A stretch of 64,000 nucleotides of DNA from Janthinobacterium sp. 67 (GCF_002797895.1 NZ_PGES01000001.1:4960001-5024000); one strand, 5' to 3'. Shown: positions 1 through 10,502, counted from the first letter of the stretch. Numbers and translations are program-made. Notes: generated by a model from the sequence alone, not told the origin.

Positions 1-377
1 CGAAAGGCCGCTTGCCCGTTCAGCACGCCGTTGCCGCTGGTGGTCGACTTGAAATCGAACTTGCCCAGGTCAAAGTAGCCTGCTTCCACGGCGAAATACT
101 GGTTCAGCTGGCGGCCGGCAAACAGTTTATAGCCGGTGTCGCGCTGGTCCTTGCTGAAGCCGGTAACGGTTTCGCCGTTGGCGGCCAGGCTGGCGCGCAG
201 GCGCGGCTCGTCGATGGTGGCGCGCGACTGGCCCACGCCCGCGCCGATGTACCAGGCGCTGTTGGCCCAGTCCGGATTGATGAAGGTATTGTCCTGCGCC
301 TGCGCCGATTGCGCCGCCAGCAAGGCGCCGGTCATGACGCCCAGGGCGCCCAGTGTGTGTGCGATAGTCATGGTCAT
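1..377 (-). CDS. OmpA-like outer-membrane beta-barrel protein, partial (C-terminus off the left edge)
   Basis: About 125 N-terminal residues are visible. They begin with a signal peptide ending ALLAAQSAQAQ, followed by WYIGAGVGQSRA and, further on, GYKLFAGRQL and FAVEAGYFDLGKF. Alternating aromatic/glycine strands of this kind are typical of OmpA/OprF N-terminal eight-stranded barrels, so the protein is probably exported to the outer membrane. The ATG at 377 (a second in-frame ATG is at 371) lies 7 bp after the stop of the DUF3494 lipoprotein gene on the same strand, so the two are probably co-transcribed. Whether a C-terminal peptidoglycan-binding OmpA domain follows cannot be seen. Confidence 0.75.
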   Translation of the reverse strand, partial: MTMTIAHTLGALGVMTGALLAAQSAQAQDNTFINPDWANSAWYIGAGVGQSRATIDEPRLRASLAANGETVTGFSKDQRDTGYKLFAGRQLNQYFAVEAGYFDLGKFDFKSTTSGNGVLNGQAAF

Positions 378-384
378 GTCCCGG

Positions 385-2160
385 TTATTTGGTGATCTGG
401 TTGTTGCGCAGGGTAACGGCGGCAGCCGTCAGCACGCGGCCATTGAGCAGGGTCGTGTTGTCGCCCACCGTGATGGCGGCCGATTGGCCCAGGATATTGC
501 CCTTGAAGACGCTGTTCGCGGCCAGGGTGGTCGGGCCGACGGGCAGCCAGGTGACGTTGTCGGCCGTGGCGCCATTGTTCAGGGCAACTACCGAATTGAC
601 GGTCGAGTTCAAGGTCAGCGCCGTGCGGAAGATGTACACGCCGGGACCGTTCAGGGTCAGGGTGCCCGTGATGCTGATGGCGCCCGCATAGCAATACACG
701 CCGGGGCCGAAAGTCTGGCCACCGAGGTCGACGCCGCCGGCAAAGCTGACGTCGCAAGTCCGGCTATTGCCGTCCGTGATCGCCGCTTGCAGATCCGTCA
801 TGGCGCCGGCCAGGATGGCGCCCGACTTGTAGTTGGTAAAACCTGCCGCCTGGGTCGGGTCGACCGTTTGCGAAGGCGAACCGACGTCGCCCGTGACCAG
901 GGTCGTGCCGCCCGAATTATTCGTGATCGAGGTGCCGGCCAGTACGCCGAACGATGCGGCGCGGCCCAGGAGGATCGGATTGAGGACGGGCGGGATGGCA
1001 ACGGCCGTGACGGTCAGCAGCGCGCTGCCCGACTGGCCGCCGGCCGTGGCCGTGATGCTGCTGGTACCGGCGGCAATGCCGGTGGCGACGCCCGTGTTCA
1101 GCACGCTGGCATTGGCAACGGTGCCCGACGTCCAGGCGGCGCTGTTGGTGATGATGGCGTTCGAGCTATCCGAATACGTTGCCGTGGCAATGAATTGCTG
1201 CTGGGCACCGACAACGATGCTGGCGGTGGCTGGCGTGACGGCAATGCTGACCAGGGTAATGGCAGGCACGGTGACGGTGGTGCTGGCTGTCTTGCCGTTG
1301 AAGCTGGCATTCATGACGCTGGTACCAAAGGTAACGCCGGTGACGAGGCCGCCGCTGGCGACGGTGGCCGAAGCTGGTGTGGCGGAAACGAAGCTGCTGC
1401 CGGACGTGACGTCAACGCTGCTGCCATCCGAATACGTGGCAAGGACGGCCAGCTGGCGCGTCGCGGCGACGGGCACGATGGGGTTTTGCGGCGTGACGGC
1501 GATCGACAGCAAGGTCGCCGGGGTGACGGTCAGTACGGTGCTGGCCGTGAGCGTGCCCGTGGTGGCCGTGATCTGCGTCGTGCCGGCAATCTTGCCGAGG
1601 GCCAGGCCGCCAGCGGCGATGCTGGCCGTGGCGGGGTTGGCCGAGGCAAAGGCCGAGACGGCCGTGACGTCGCGCGTGGCGCCGTCGCTGAAGCTGCCCG
1701 TCACCGTGAATTGCTGCGTTGCGCCGATGGCAATGGCTGGCGCGAGCGGCACGATGGCAATCGCCGTCAAGGTGGCGGGCGAGACGGTCAACTGGGCCGC
1801 CGCACTCTTGCCGCCGAACGTGGCGCTGATGCTGCTGTTGCCGGCAGCGATGCCGGTGCTCAAGCCCGTGGCGGCATTGACTGTCGCGCTGGCCGACGTG
1901 GCCGACGTCCAGGCCGCCTTGGCGCTGACGTCTTGCGCGGAGCCGTCGCTATACGTGGCGATGGCCGTAAATTGCTGGCCCGCGCCGATGGCGACCGTGG
2001 CCGTGGCTGGCGTGACGGCCAGGCTGGACAAGGTGGCAGCCGGCAAGCCGAGGATGGGATCGCGTCCCTGGTCGCCGCCGCCGCAACCGGCCAGGGTGGC
2101 CATGGCCAGCAAACCTGCCGAGACGAGCAGCGGGTTCAGATATCGCTTGAAGAGATTCAT
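385..2160 (-). CDS. Lipoprotein with four Big_2-type Ig repeats and a C-terminal DUF3494 (ice-binding-like) domain
   Basis: 591 residues. A lipoprotein signal peptide with lipobox LAGC is followed by a GGGD linker. Then come four tandem units of about 86 residues, each starting like LSSLAVTPATATVAIGAGQQ and containing YSDGS and TGIAAG-like turns; these are bacterial Ig-like Big_2 domains. The last ~195 residues (from ILLGRAASFGVLAGTSITNN, with SGAILAGAMTDLQ and GPGVYCYAGA) match the DUF3494 beta-solenoid family, which includes ice-binding proteins and adhesins. The ATG at 2160 is preceded by AAAGGAAC; an upstream in-frame start would precede the signal peptide. The likely role is a surface-exposed adhesin or ice/polymer-binding protein; actual ice binding is only a family inference. 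The OmpA-like gene follows 7 bp downstream. Confidence 0.88.
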   Translation of the reverse strand: MNLFKRYLNPLLVSAGLLAMATLAGCGGGDQGRDPILGLPAATLSSLAVTPATATVAIGAGQQFTAIATYSDGSAQDVSAKAAWTSATSASATVNAATGLSTGIAAGNSSISATFGGKSAAAQLTVSPATLTAIAIVPLAPAIAIGATQQFTVTGSFSDGATRDVTAVSAFASANPATASIAAGGLALGKIAGTTQITATTGTLTASTVLTVTPATLLSIAVTPQNPIVPVAATRQLAVLATYSDGSSVDVTSGSSFVSATPASATVASGGLVTGVTFGTSVMNASFNGKTASTTVTVPAITLVSIAVTPATASIVVGAQQQFIATATYSDSSNAIITNSAAWTSGTVANASVLNTGVATGIAAGTSSITATAGGQSGSALLTVTAVAIPPVLNPILLGRAASFGVLAGTSITNNSGGTTLVTGDVGSPSQTVDPTQAAGFTNYKSGAILAGAMTDLQAAITDGNSRTCDVSFAGGVDLGGQTFGPGVYCYAGAISITGTLTLNGPGVYIFRTALTLNSTVNSVVALNNGATADNVTWLPVGPTTLAANSVFKGNILGQSAAITVGDNTTLLNGRVLTAAAVTLRNNQITK

Positions 2161-2388
2161 ATAGTTCCTTTGTGCATGGCAATTATTGCCGGTCATCCGC
2201 GGATGAGGTCATCCGGCAGAGCCATGCCGCCTTTCGCTACAGGGCGATGGCGTCACAGGCATGCACTATTTCATCTAGGAAACTTCAAGTATGTTCGGTG
2301 GCGCGCATAGGCGCTTGGCATTCGGAGATAGGTTCAAAAAAAGGCGATTCGGCCTGAAAAACAACGGATGTGTGCGGTAAACAGACGC

Positions 2389-2412
2389 AAAAAAGCCGGC
2401 GCTAAGGCCGGC
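2389..2412 (-). terminator. Rho-independent terminator after the DUF2147 gene
   Basis: On the minus strand a GCCGGC stem with a 5-nt loop is followed by six T, just 3' of the DUF2147 stop codon. Confidence 0.8.
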
Positions 2413-2433
2413 TTCATCAGGGCAGGGAGGGGC

Positions 2434-2889
2434 TTACTCTTCGCGCACCCACGTCTGCGAACGGCCAAACATCGGCACGCCGATGTAGCCGCGCACTTGC
2501 AGCTTGGTGCCGCCTTCCGTCAGTTCCGCCTTGCTCTTGTAAGTCTTGCCATTGGCCGGGTCCGTGATTTCGCCGCCCGTCCATTCCTTGCCGTCATATT
2601 TCAGGCCGGACAGGATCACCATGCCGACGATGGGCTGGTCTTTCTTGGCGCCCGTGCACTTGTCGCACTTGGGATTCTGGTCTTCGTCCGGGCCGCGGAA
2701 CAGCTTGTCGATCTTGCCTTGCAAGACGCCGTTGCTTTCCGTGATGACGATGAGGGATTTCGGCTTGCCGCTGGCGTCGTCGATGGTTTTCCACGTGCCC
2801 ACGGGGGTAAAGTTGCCGTCGCGCGCGGTGGCGCTGCCGGCGATGGCCAGGGCGGCCACCAGTACGCTTGCTTTGAATACTTTATGCAT
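2434..2889 (-). CDS. DUF2147 family secreted protein
   Basis: 151 residues with a signal peptide (MHKVFKASVLVAALAIAGSATA). The mature part has VGTWKTIDDASGKPKSLIVI, a DEDQNPKCDKCTGAKKDQPI segment with a CxxC pair, a GGEITDPANGKTYKS block and the ending GVPMFGRSQTWVRE. This layout is typical of DUF2147, a family of small periplasmic or secreted calycin-like proteins of unknown function. The ATG at 2889 is chosen because GGAGA lies at the right distance; upstream in-frame codons precede the signal peptide. It stands alone between valS and the lipoprotein operon and has its own terminator. Confidence 0.85.
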   Translation of the reverse strand: MHKVFKASVLVAALAIAGSATARDGNFTPVGTWKTIDDASGKPKSLIVITESNGVLQGKIDKLFRGPDEDQNPKCDKCTGAKKDQPIVGMVILSGLKYDGKEWTGGEITDPANGKTYKSKAELTEGGTKLQVRGYIGVPMFGRSQTWVREE

Positions 2890-3001
2890 CGCTAGTCTCC
2901 ATTGGTTTTTTGATCGTGTCACGAACAGTTATATACCAAGGCAAGGCCAGCAGTGCTGCGCGGCGTCACGGATGACGCCGCGCAATCCTTCCAAACTTGC
3001 C

Positions 3002-5821
3002 TTATGCGCTGGCTAGTTTAGCAAACTGTTCGCGCAGTTTTTCAATTGTCGCCGAAAAACTGAGCAAGCGCTCGTTTTCTTGCGCAACGATGGCGGCGGG
3101 GGCGCGCGCGACAAAGCTTTCATTGCCTAATTTGCTGTTTACTTTGGCAATTTCCGCTTCGATGCGAGCGATTTCCTTGCCCAGGCGCTCGCGTTCGGCG
3201 GCCACATCGATTTCCACCTTCAGCATCAGCTTGGTCGTGCCGACGATGGCGACGGCCGCTGGCGAGTCCGGCAATGCATCGACGATCTGCACGTCGGCCA
3301 GCTTGCCCAGCGACTGGATGTACGGTGCGTACGACGCCAGTGCTTCTTTCTCGCTGGCATTGCCTGCTTCGACGATCAGCGGCACGCGCACGGAAGGCGA
3401 GATTTGCATTTCGCCTCGCAGGTTGCGCGTCGCATCCGTCAAGGCTTTCAGCTGCTGCATCCACGCTTCGGCCGCTTCATCGATCTTGTCGGTGTTGGCG
3501 ATCGGATACGGCTGCATCATGATGGACACGCCCTTGGGCTCACCGTCGGCCTTCGGCAGCTTGCCGGCCAGCGGCGCAACGCTCTGCCACAGGGCTTCCG
3601 TGACGAAGGGGATGATCGGATGGGCCAGGCGCAGCACCACTTCCAGCACGCGCAGCAGGGTGTGGCGGGTGGCGCGCTGCTGGCCTTCCGTGCCCTGTTG
3701 CACTTGCACCTTGGCTACTTCCAGGTACCAGTCGCAATACTCGTCCCAGACGAATTTATAGATCGATGCGGCGATATTGTCGAAACGGAAGTCTTCAAAG
3801 CCCTTGGCCACGTCCAGTTCCGCTTTTTGCAGCAACGAGATGATCCACTTGTCCGCTTGCGACAGGTCGGCGTCGTTCGGCGTGCAATCCTTGCCTTCCG
3901 TATTCATCATGACGAAACGGGTGGCGTTCCACATCTTGTTGCAGAAGTTGCGGTAGCCTTCGCAGCGGCCCAGGTCGAAATTGATGTTGCGGCCCAGCGA
4001 AGCGTAGCTGGCCATGGTGAAGCGCACGGCGTCCGTGCCGTAGGCCGAAATGCCTTCCGGGAATTCCTTGCGCGTGGCCTTGGTGATCTTTTCCGCGTCG
4101 CGCGGGTTCATCAGGCCCGTCGTGCGCTTGACGATCAAGCCTTCCAGGTCGATGCCGTCGATCAGGTCGATCGGGTCCAGCGTGTTGCCCTTCGACTTGG
4201 ACATTTTCTGCCCCGTCGAATCGCGCACCAGGCCGTGCACGTAGACGGTTTCAAACGGTACCTTGCCCGTGAAGTGCGCCGTCATCATGACCATGCGCGC
4301 GACCCAGAAGAAGATGATGTCGAAACCCGTGACCAGCACGGACGAGGGCAGGAAGGCCTTCATGTCCGGCGTTTCTTCCGGCCAGCCCATGGTCGAGAAC
4401 GGTACCAGGGCGGACGAGAACCAGGTGTCGAGCACGTCGTCGTCGCGTTTCAACGGCCCCGTGCTGCCGGCGGCCTGCGCCTTGGCTTGTGCCTCGGCTT
4501 CCGTCTTGGCGACGAAGATATTGCCCTTGTCGTCGTACCAGGCGGGGATTTGATGGCCCCACCACAGCTGGCGCGAGATGCACCAGTCCTGGATGTTGTT
4601 GAGCCACTGGTTGTAGGTGGTGCTCCAGTTTTCCGGCACGAACTTGATTTCGCCATTGGCGACTTTATCGAGCGCCGTTTCCGCGATCGATTTGCCCGGG
4701 AAGAACGTGCCTTCCGGGGCCGGCTTGCTCATGGCGACGAACCACTGGTCCGTCAGCATCGGCTCGATGACGACGCCCGTGCGGTCGCCGCGCGGCACCA
4801 TCAGCTTGTGCGGCTTGACCTGTTCCAGCAAGCCTTGCGCGTCGAGGTCGGCGACGATCTGCTTGCGCGCGGCAAAGCGGTCCATGCCGCGGTAGGCTTG
4901 CGGCGCGTCGTCGGTGATCTTCGCGTCCAGGGTCAGGATGACGATCTGCGCCAGTTTATGGCGCTGGCCCACGGCGTAATCGTTCATGTCGTGCGCGGGG
5001 GTGATCTTGACGCAGCCCGTGCCGAATTCCTTGTCGACGTATTCGTCGGCGATGATGGGGATTTCGCGGTCGGTCAGCGGCAGTTTCAGCATCTTGCCCA
5101 CCAGCGCAGTGTAGCGCTCGTCCGTCGGATCGACGGCCACGGCCACGTCGCCCAGCATGGTTTCAGGACGGGTGGTGGCCACCGTCAGGAAACCGCTGCC
5201 GTCGGCCAGCGGGTATTTGATGTACCACATGGAGCCGTCTTCTTCCTCGGACACCACTTCCAGGTCGGACACCGCCGTGCCCAGCACGGGGTCCCAGTTG
5301 ACGAGGCGCTTGCCGCGGTAGATCAGGCCTTGCTCGAACAGGCGCACGAAGACGTCGGTAACGACTTTCGAGCGCGGCTCGTCCATCGTGAAGTATTCGC
5401 GCTGCCAGTCGGCCGAGGCGCCCAGGCGGCGCATCTGGCCGGTGATGATGGAACCGGATTTTTCTTTCCATTCCCACACTTTTTCCACGAATTTCTCGCG
5501 GCCCAGGTCATGGCGCGAAATCTTTTGCGCGTCCAGCTGGCGTTGCACGACGATTTGCGTGGCGATGCCCGCGTGGTCGGTGCCGGGTATCCAGGCCGTG
5601 TTGTGGCCCAGCATGCGGTGGTAGCGTGTCAGGCCATCCATGATGGTCTGGTTGAACGCATGGCCCATGTGCAGGGTGCCGGTGACGTTCGGCGGCGGCA
5701 ACTGGATGCTGAAGGAAGGTTTTCCGGCATCGAGGGTGGCGGTAAAGTAACCGCGCTGTTCCCACTCGGTGCGCCAGAATTGTTCAATGTCGGCGGGCTC
5801 GAAAGACTTGGCTAATTCCAT
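3002..5821 (-). CDS. valS: Valyl-tRNA synthetase
   Basis: 939 residues; charges tRNA-Val with valine in the cytoplasm. The class I signature HIGH appears as [12 protein letters not shown] near the N-terminus and KMSKS as [10 protein letters not shown]. Between them are the CP1 editing domain ([22 protein letters not shown]) and a WNATRFV anticodon-domain motif. The C-terminus carries the valine-specific coiled-coil arm ([20 protein letters not shown] and following). The ATG at 5821 is preferred over a TTG at 5842 because a TATAAT box at 5851-5856 would put the transcript start at or just before that TTG. It is transcribed away from the 5.8-6.3 kb intergenic region. Confidence 0.97.
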   Translation of the reverse strand: MELAKSFEPADIEQFWRTEWEQRGYFTATLDAGKPSFSIQLPPPNVTGTLHMGHAFNQTIMDGLTRYHRMLGHNTAWIPGTDHAGIATQIVVQRQLDAQKISRHDLGREKFVEKVWEWKEKSGSIITGQMRRLGASADWQREYFTMDEPRSKVVTDVFVRLFEQGLIYRGKRLVNWDPVLGTAVSDLEVVSEEEDGSMWYIKYPLADGSGFLTVATTRPETMLGDVAVAVDPTDERYTALVGKMLKLPLTDREIPIIADEYVDKEFGTGCVKITPAHDMNDYAVGQRHKLAQIVILTLDAKITDDAPQAYRGMDRFAARKQIVADLDAQGLLEQVKPHKLMVPRGDRTGVVIEPMLTDQWFVAMSKPAPEGTFFPGKSIAETALDKVANGEIKFVPENWSTTYNQWLNNIQDWCISRQLWWGHQIPAWYDDKGNIFVAKTEAEAQAKAQAAGSTGPLKRDDDVLDTWFSSALVPFSTMGWPEETPDMKAFLPSSVLVTGFDIIFFWVARMVMMTAHFTGKVPFETVYVHGLVRDSTGQKMSKSKGNTLDPIDLIDGIDLEGLIVKRTTGLMNPRDAEKITKATRKEFPEGISAYGTDAVRFTMASYASLGRNINFDLGRCEGYRNFCNKMWNATRFVMMNTEGKDCTPNDADLSQADKWIISLLQKAELDVAKGFEDFRFDNIAASIYKFVWDEYCDWYLEVAKVQVQQGTEGQQRATRHTLLRVLEVVLRLAHPIIPFVTEALWQSVAPLAGKLPKADGEPKGVSIMMQPYPIANTDKIDEAAEAWMQQLKALTDATRNLRGEMQISPSVRVPLIVEAGNASEKEALASYAPYIQSLGKLADVQIVDALPDSPAAVAIVGTTKLMLKVEIDVAAERERLGKEIARIEAEIAKVNSKLGNESFVARAPAAIVAQENERLLSFSATIEKLREQFAKLASA

Positions 5822-5850
5822 GATTTGGCGTGTGATTGGCAAAAGGAACC

Positions 5851-5856
5851 ATTATA
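5851..5856 (-). promoter_or_regulatory. -10 box of the valS promoter
   Basis: On the minus strand a perfect TATAAT lies 29 bp upstream of the valS ATG. No convincing -35 element was found at 16-18 bp. Confidence 0.5.
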
Positions 5857-5975
5857 GATGACGCGGCATCGCCTGCAGCGTGGCTAGCGTCCTTTTTCAG
5901 TGTTTTGGCGGCCTGGCGGGCCGCGAACTAACAACAGATGGCGCAATAAAACGGGGGTAAAAGGGTGGCCGATGC

Positions 5976-5981
5976 TATAAT
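5976..5981 (+). promoter_or_regulatory. -10 box upstream of the candidate structured RNA
   Basis: Perfect TATAAT on the plus strand. Its predicted start point near 5988 is at the foot of a long imperfect hairpin and about 350 nt before the porin start codon. The -35 region is weak. Confidence 0.45.
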
Positions 5982-5984
5982 GCC

Positions 5985-6138
5985 GGCCTCGGCGCCTCCT
6001 GCCCCATCCTTGCGGACGGCGCCAGCAGACGCGGTTGTATCCAAGTTTCATATCCAACACACGTCCGCGTCTCAAGGCCAGCGCATCCGCGATGCCAGCC
6101 ACTTTCAGTGCGTCCCCTTCGGGCCGGGCGCCTGAGCC
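5985..6138 (+). ncRNA. Candidate structured RNA, possibly 6S RNA (ssrS)
   Basis: The 5822-6336 interval has no credible gene. Within it, directly after a TATAAT box, 5985-5996 (GGCCTCGGCGCC) can pair with 6127-6138 (GGCGCCTGAGCC) in 10 of 12 positions. This closes a ~154-nt rod with an internal 7-bp arm (GACGCGG/CCGCGTC around 6028-6071). A single long interrupted rod of 150-200 nt behind a strong -10 box is the architecture of 6S RNA, which binds sigma70 RNA polymerase. A second hairpin (GCACCG/CGGTGC, 6143-6158) follows and may belong to the RNA or to the porin leader. The identification rests on shape only; it could be a long porin 5' leader instead. Confidence 0.35.
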
Positions 6139-6336
6139 ACGCGCACCGCCAGCGGTGCACCATTCACGGCGGAATCAACGCGGCTCATTGCACGCCGCTG
6201 CCGCCACAGCTTAGCCAGGAATCTTGCTGCCTGGCCAGTCGTCTTTCGATACGGCACTCCTCAGCGCGCCTTTGGCGCCTGTGGCCGCGCCATGGCCGCT
6301 CTCTTTTCCTGGTTTCGCCTATACAAGGAAACCAGC

Positions 6337-7386
6337 ATGAAAAAAATCTCGATCACCGTCGGCCTCGTTTCGACCATCGCCACCGTGGGCGCCTTGCCTG
6401 CGGCCCACGCCCAATCGTCCGTTGATGTGTATGGCTTGATGGACGCGGGCCTGGTGCAGGAAGGCGGCGTCAGCAAGCTGACCAGCGGCATATCGGCCGG
6501 CTCGCGCCTGGGTTTGCGCGGCACGGAATCGCTGGGCAATGGCTTGCAAGCCGTGTTCACCCTGGAAGCTGGCGTCCTGAGCGACACGGGCCGCTCCGAC
6601 CAGGCGGGGCAATTGTTCGGCCGCCAGGCTTTCGTCGGCATCGACAGCCCGCTGGGCATGCTGACCGTGGGCCGCCAGTACAACCTGCAAAGCCAGGCCT
6701 TGACCGACGTGGCCGATCCGTTCGAGGGCGGCTTTGCCGGCGCGGCAACCAATCTGGCCGGCTATTCGGCCACGCGCATCGACAATACCGTGCGCTATTC
6801 CACACCTGAAATGCGCGGCGTGACGGCCACGGTCCTGTACGGCTTTGGCGAACACACGGGGATTGCGGCCGACCAGCGTTCACTGGGCCTGGCCCTCGGC
6901 TATGTCAATGGTCCATTGACCCTGCGCCTGGCGCGCCAGAGCCGTGCCGGCGAGCCGGGCAAGGCCGACGTGAACAACACCATCTTGGCCGGCAACTACA
7001 ACTTCGGCGTGGCGACGGCCTTTGCCGGCTATGGCCGCAACACGGGCGACGGCAGCACCATGTTCTTTGGTGGAAATCCGTACGGCGCGGCGCAGGCGCC
7101 GGCCCAGTCGACCGACAGCCGCGACGCCATCGTCGGCGTGTCCGTGCCGCTGGGCGCGACGACCTTGCTGGCCTCGTACGTGCACAAGGATGACCGCGAT
7201 GCGGCCAATCGCGATGCGCGGCAGCTGGCCGTCGGCGCCACGTATGCCTTGTCCAAGCGCAGCAAGGTGTATGTTGCCTACGCGCACATCCGCAACCGCA
7301 ACGACGCCGCCTACATGGTGGGCAATGCCACGGAAGTGGGCACGGGCAACCGCGCCTTCAACGTCGGCCTGCGCCACGCGTTTTAA
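6337..7386 (+). CDS. General porin (Gram-negative trimeric porin family)
   Basis: 349 residues. The signal peptide ends PAAHAQ and is followed by SSVDVYGLMDAGLV, the typical first strand of betaproteobacterial OmpC/PorB-like porins. Further family features are SRLGLRGTESLGNGLQAVFT, the LFGRQAFVGIDSPLGMLTVGRQ block and a final strand ending FNVGLRHAF with terminal phenylalanine, the outer-membrane assembly signal. It should form a 16-stranded diffusion pore. The ATG at 6337 has AAGGAAA upstream; a 15-codon upstream extension would destroy the signal peptide. It is monocistronic and convergent with the GGDEF-EAL gene. Confidence 0.93.
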   Translation: MKKISITVGLVSTIATVGALPAAHAQSSVDVYGLMDAGLVQEGGVSKLTSGISAGSRLGLRGTESLGNGLQAVFTLEAGVLSDTGRSDQAGQLFGRQAFVGIDSPLGMLTVGRQYNLQSQALTDVADPFEGGFAGAATNLAGYSATRIDNTVRYSTPEMRGVTATVLYGFGEHTGIAADQRSLGLALGYVNGPLTLRLARQSRAGEPGKADVNNTILAGNYNFGVATAFAGYGRNTGDGSTMFFGGNPYGAAQAPAQSTDSRDAIVGVSVPLGATTLLASYVHKDDRDAANRDARQLAVGATYALSKRSKVYVAYAHIRNRNDAAYMVGNATEVGTGNRAFNVGLRHAF

Positions 7387-7395
7387 GACTGTGCG

Positions 7396-9480
7396 CTAAA
7401 CGGGCAGCATGCTGCCTTCGAGCAGCAATGTTTCGAAGGCGGGGGCGGCCAGCGGGCGGCTGAACAGGTAGCCCTGCATCTGGTCGCAGCCGTGCTGGCG
7501 CAGGAAGGCCAGCTGCTGCTCCGTTTCCACGCCTTCGGCGATCACTTTCAGGCGCAGGCTGTGCGCCAGCGAAATGATGGCGCGCACGATGGCCGCGTCG
7601 TCGATGCTGTGCGTGATGTCGCTGACGAAGGTCTTGTCGATTTTCAGCACATCGATGGGGAAGTGGCGCAGGTAGGCCAGGCTGGAATAGCCGGTGCCGA
7701 AGTCATCGATCGACAGTTGCACGCCCAGCGCCTTCAGCTTGGCCATGATGGTCGTCGCTTGCTCCACGTCATGCATGACCATGCTTTCCGTCAATTCCAG
7801 TTCCAGGTGGGCGGCGTCGAGTCCCGTGTCCGCCAGCGCCTGTGCCACCGCGTGCAGCAGGTTCTTTTGCTTGAATTGCCGCGCCGACAGGTTGACGGCC
7901 AGGCGCAACGGGCCATGGCCTGCCAGTTGCCAGGCGCGCGCCTGGGCGCATGCCGTGCGCAGCACCCAATCGCCGATGGGAATGATCAAGCCCATTTCCT
8001 CTGCCAGGCCGATGAAGCTGGCAGGCGGAACACGCCCCAGCTGCGGATGTTGCCAGCGCAGCAGCGCTTCCATGCCCACCACCGCGCCGCTGGCCAGGTC
8101 CAGCTGGGGCTGGTATTCGAGGTGGAATTGCCCCCGTTCCAGCGCGTGGCGCAACTCGCTCTCCAGTTCCAGCCGCTCCAGGGTGCCCGCATTCATGCTC
8201 GAGGCATAGAATTGCCAGTGGCCCCGTCCCTGTTCCTTGGCGCGGTACATGGCGATGTCGGCATGCTTGATCAGGGTGTCGGCATCGACGCCATCGTCGG
8301 GATACACGGCCACGCCCATGCAGCAGCTGAGAAAAAATTCATATTCGCCCAGTTGCAGCGGCTGCGCCACGGCGTCCTGGATGCGTTGCAGGATGGCGGC
8401 GCCCGGTTCGCCATTGCCGTGCTGGGGCAGCAACAGCACGAATTCATCGCCGCCCAGGCGCGCCACTGTATCGACTTCGCGCGTGGCGTCGCACAGGCGC
8501 TCGGCCACGTTTTTCAGCACCAGGTCGCCCGCATCGTGGCCAAGGGTATCGTTGACGAATTTAAAGCGGTCGAGGTCGATGAAGACCACCCACAGGGGCT
8601 GGCCGCTGCGCCGTGTCACTGCCATCGCCTGCTCCAGCCGTTCGCGCAGCAGGGCCCGGTTGGCCAGGCCCGTCAGGATATCGTGCCTGGCCTGGAATTC
8701 CAGTTCCTGTTCGAAACGCATGACGGTGCTGATGTCGTATTGCGCCACGACAAAGTGGCTGACTGGGCCATCGCCGTCGTCGCGCACGGGGGCGACGAAC
8801 AGCTCGCTCCAGTAGCTGCTGCCATCCTTGCGGAAATTGCGCACGATGGCCTTGCCTTCGCGCTGTTCGCGCAGGGCCGCCGTAATGGCGTGCATGTCTT
8901 GCCGTCCTTGCTCGGGGCCCTGCAAGTCTTCCAGGCGCTGGCCGATGACTTCGCCGGCCGCATAGCCGGTGATGCGCTCGAAGGCGGGGTTGACGTATTC
9001 GATCAGATAGCCCGGTGCGTCGGCGCTGCACAGGATGATGGCGTTGGCCGATACTTCGATGATGCGTTCGCGCAAACGCAGCGACTTTTCATTGTGCATG
9101 CGCGCGGCGATGTCTTCGGACAGGCGCAAATTGGCAAACTGCAGCGCCGCCGTGCGCTCGCCGGTGATGCGGGCAATCACGGAGTTGCGCGACACCAGCT
9201 GATACACATACGCGGCCGCCAGCAGGCTCGACAGCAATCCACCCAGCAGCACATACAGCGAACCGCGATGGTTGGCGTCCAGGCCCATGCCTTTGGCCGG
9301 CAGCAGCGCGGCGCCCAAGGTGTGCCCGCTGGCGTGGTACTGCAGCAGCAGCCGTGCGCTTTCCGCCTCGATCTGGCGCGCCGAGGCGTAGCACAGGGCC
9401 GTCAGGCACAGCCCGAACGCCAGGGTGAGCAGGGCCGAGGTGGAAACGGAAATGGAGATGCGTTTGAAGAATGATTGCAT
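7396..9480 (-). CDS. Membrane PAS-GGDEF-EAL protein (cyclic-di-GMP turnover)
   Basis: 694 residues. There are two membrane helices (about 10-33 and 83-105) around a short ~50-residue periplasmic segment, then a PAS/PAC module (~140-260), GGDEF (~265-430) and EAL (~440-690). Both catalytic signatures are intact (RLGGDEFV in GGDEF, MEALLRW in [12 protein letters not shown] loop), so it may make and/or cleave cyclic-di-GMP; net activity cannot be read from sequence. The ATG at 9480 is chosen because it begins the first hydrophobic helix; longer in-frame starts reach into the divergent regulator's upstream region. It ends 10 bp from the convergent porin gene. Confidence 0.92.
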   Translation of the reverse strand: MQSFFKRISISVSTSALLTLAFGLCLTALCYASARQIEAESARLLLQYHASGHTLGAALLPAKGMGLDANHRGSLYVLLGGLLSSLLAAAYVYQLVSRNSVIARITGERTAALQFANLRLSEDIAARMHNEKSLRLRERIIEVSANAIILCSADAPGYLIEYVNPAFERITGYAAGEVIGQRLEDLQGPEQGRQDMHAITAALREQREGKAIVRNFRKDGSSYWSELFVAPVRDDGDGPVSHFVVAQYDISTVMRFEQELEFQARHDILTGLANRALLRERLEQAMAVTRRSGQPLWVVFIDLDRFKFVNDTLGHDAGDLVLKNVAERLCDATREVDTVARLGGDEFVLLLPQHGNGEPGAAILQRIQDAVAQPLQLGEYEFFLSCCMGVAVYPDDGVDADTLIKHADIAMYRAKEQGRGHWQFYASSMNAGTLERLELESELRHALERGQFHLEYQPQLDLASGAVVGMEALLRWQHPQLGRVPPASFIGLAEEMGLIIPIGDWVLRTACAQARAWQLAGHGPLRLAVNLSARQFKQKNLLHAVAQALADTGLDAAHLELELTESMVMHDVEQATTIMAKLKALGVQLSIDDFGTGYSSLAYLRHFPIDVLKIDKTFVSDITHSIDDAAIVRAIISLAHSLRLKVIAEGVETEQQLAFLRQHGCDQMQGYLFSRPLAAPAFETLLLEGSMLPV

Positions 9481-9715
9481 GGTGGTCCCGTGGCAGCGCC
9501 GGTGCCGATCCATGATCAGGCAGGCCGGGCAGTGACTGACTGTAGGGTGCGCGGCGAAATGCCGTCCGTTCGCTACCGAACGGACGGCAATGCTGACAAG
9601 AAATATAGTCGGGTCACTGTGCCAGCGCTGTGTTACGCTGCACCACATGGCGCCCCTCGTTCGGACGCCTTTCATCGATCCCCTAGCTGACGACTGGAAA
9701 ACAGGAAACCTGCCC

Positions 9716-10456
9716 ATGTCGAGTCCGCATGCCCAGTTGCACAACCCGAATCAAAACCATTTGCTCGCCGCCATGCTCGACGCCGATTTCGCGCGCCTGG
9801 CCCCCCACCTGGAGCAAGTATCGATGCTGCTCGGTGACGTGATCTACGATTCGGGCGACAAGCTGCAGCATGTGTATTTCCCCACCACGGCCATCGTTTC
9901 CATTCATTACCTGCTGGAAAACGGCGGCTCGTCGGAAATTGCCGGCGTCGGCAATGAAGGCGTCGTGGGCGTGTCGCTGTTCATGGGCGGCAACTCGACG
10001 CCGAGCCGCGCCGTCGTGCAGACGGGTGGCGTCGGCTACCGGCTGAAGGCGCATTTGCTGATGGAGGAATTCGACCGCGCCGGTCCCGTCATGCGCTTGC
10101 TGCTGCGCTATACGCAAGCGCTGATCACGCAAATGTCGCAGACGGCCGTGTGCAACCGCCACCATACGGTGGAGCAGCAGCTGTGCCGCTGGCTGCTGCT
10201 GACCATGGACCGCCTGCCGAACCGCGAGCTGACCATGACGCAGGAATTGATTGCCAACATGCTGGGCGTGCGCCGCGAAGGCGTGACGGAAGCGGCCGGG
10301 CGTTTGCAGACGCGCGGCTTCATCAGCTACCGGCGTGGCCATATCTCCGTGCTGGACCGCGCCGGCCTCGAAGGCCATGTGTGCGAATGCTATGGCGTGG
10401 TGAAAAAAGAATTCACGCGCCTGTTGTCGGACGTGCGCCAGCGCCAGGCGCACTGA
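9716..10456 (+). CDS. Crp/Fnr-family transcriptional regulator
   Basis: 246 residues. The N-terminal cyclic-nucleotide-binding-type beta-roll includes [20 protein letters not shown] and [14 protein letters not shown]. The C-terminal winged helix-turn-helix includes [20 protein letters not shown] and ends [13 protein letters not shown]. It lacks the Fnr cysteine set, and the cAMP pocket is only partly kept (PSRAVV), so the ligand is unknown. The ATG at 9716 has AGGAAA 7 nt upstream and lies inside a longer open frame without other good signals. It is divergent from the GGDEF-EAL gene and heads a same-strand run of signalling genes. Confidence 0.87.
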   Translation: MSSPHAQLHNPNQNHLLAAMLDADFARLAPHLEQVSMLLGDVIYDSGDKLQHVYFPTTAIVSIHYLLENGGSSEIAGVGNEGVVGVSLFMGGNSTPSRAVVQTGGVGYRLKAHLLMEEFDRAGPVMRLLLRYTQALITQMSQTAVCNRHHTVEQQLCRWLLLTMDRLPNRELTMTQELIANMLGVRREGVTEAAGRLQTRGFISYRRGHISVLDRAGLEGHVCECYGVVKKEFTRLLSDVRQRQAH

Positions 10457-10502
10457 ATACCGCATCTTTCCTCTTATCGTAGTCACAAGCCCAGGCTAGC
10501 TC

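Noticed and set aside
136..2310. Long open frame on the plus strand opposite the DUF3494 lipoprotein
   Set aside because: Low-complexity Arg/Gly/Asp-rich translation typical of the antisense of a high-GC gene; no domain, no ribosome site.
7396..9480. Degenerate (catalytically dead) GGDEF or EAL domain
   Set aside because: GGDEF, EAL and DDFGTGYSS motifs are complete in this protein and in the one at 49277-51424.
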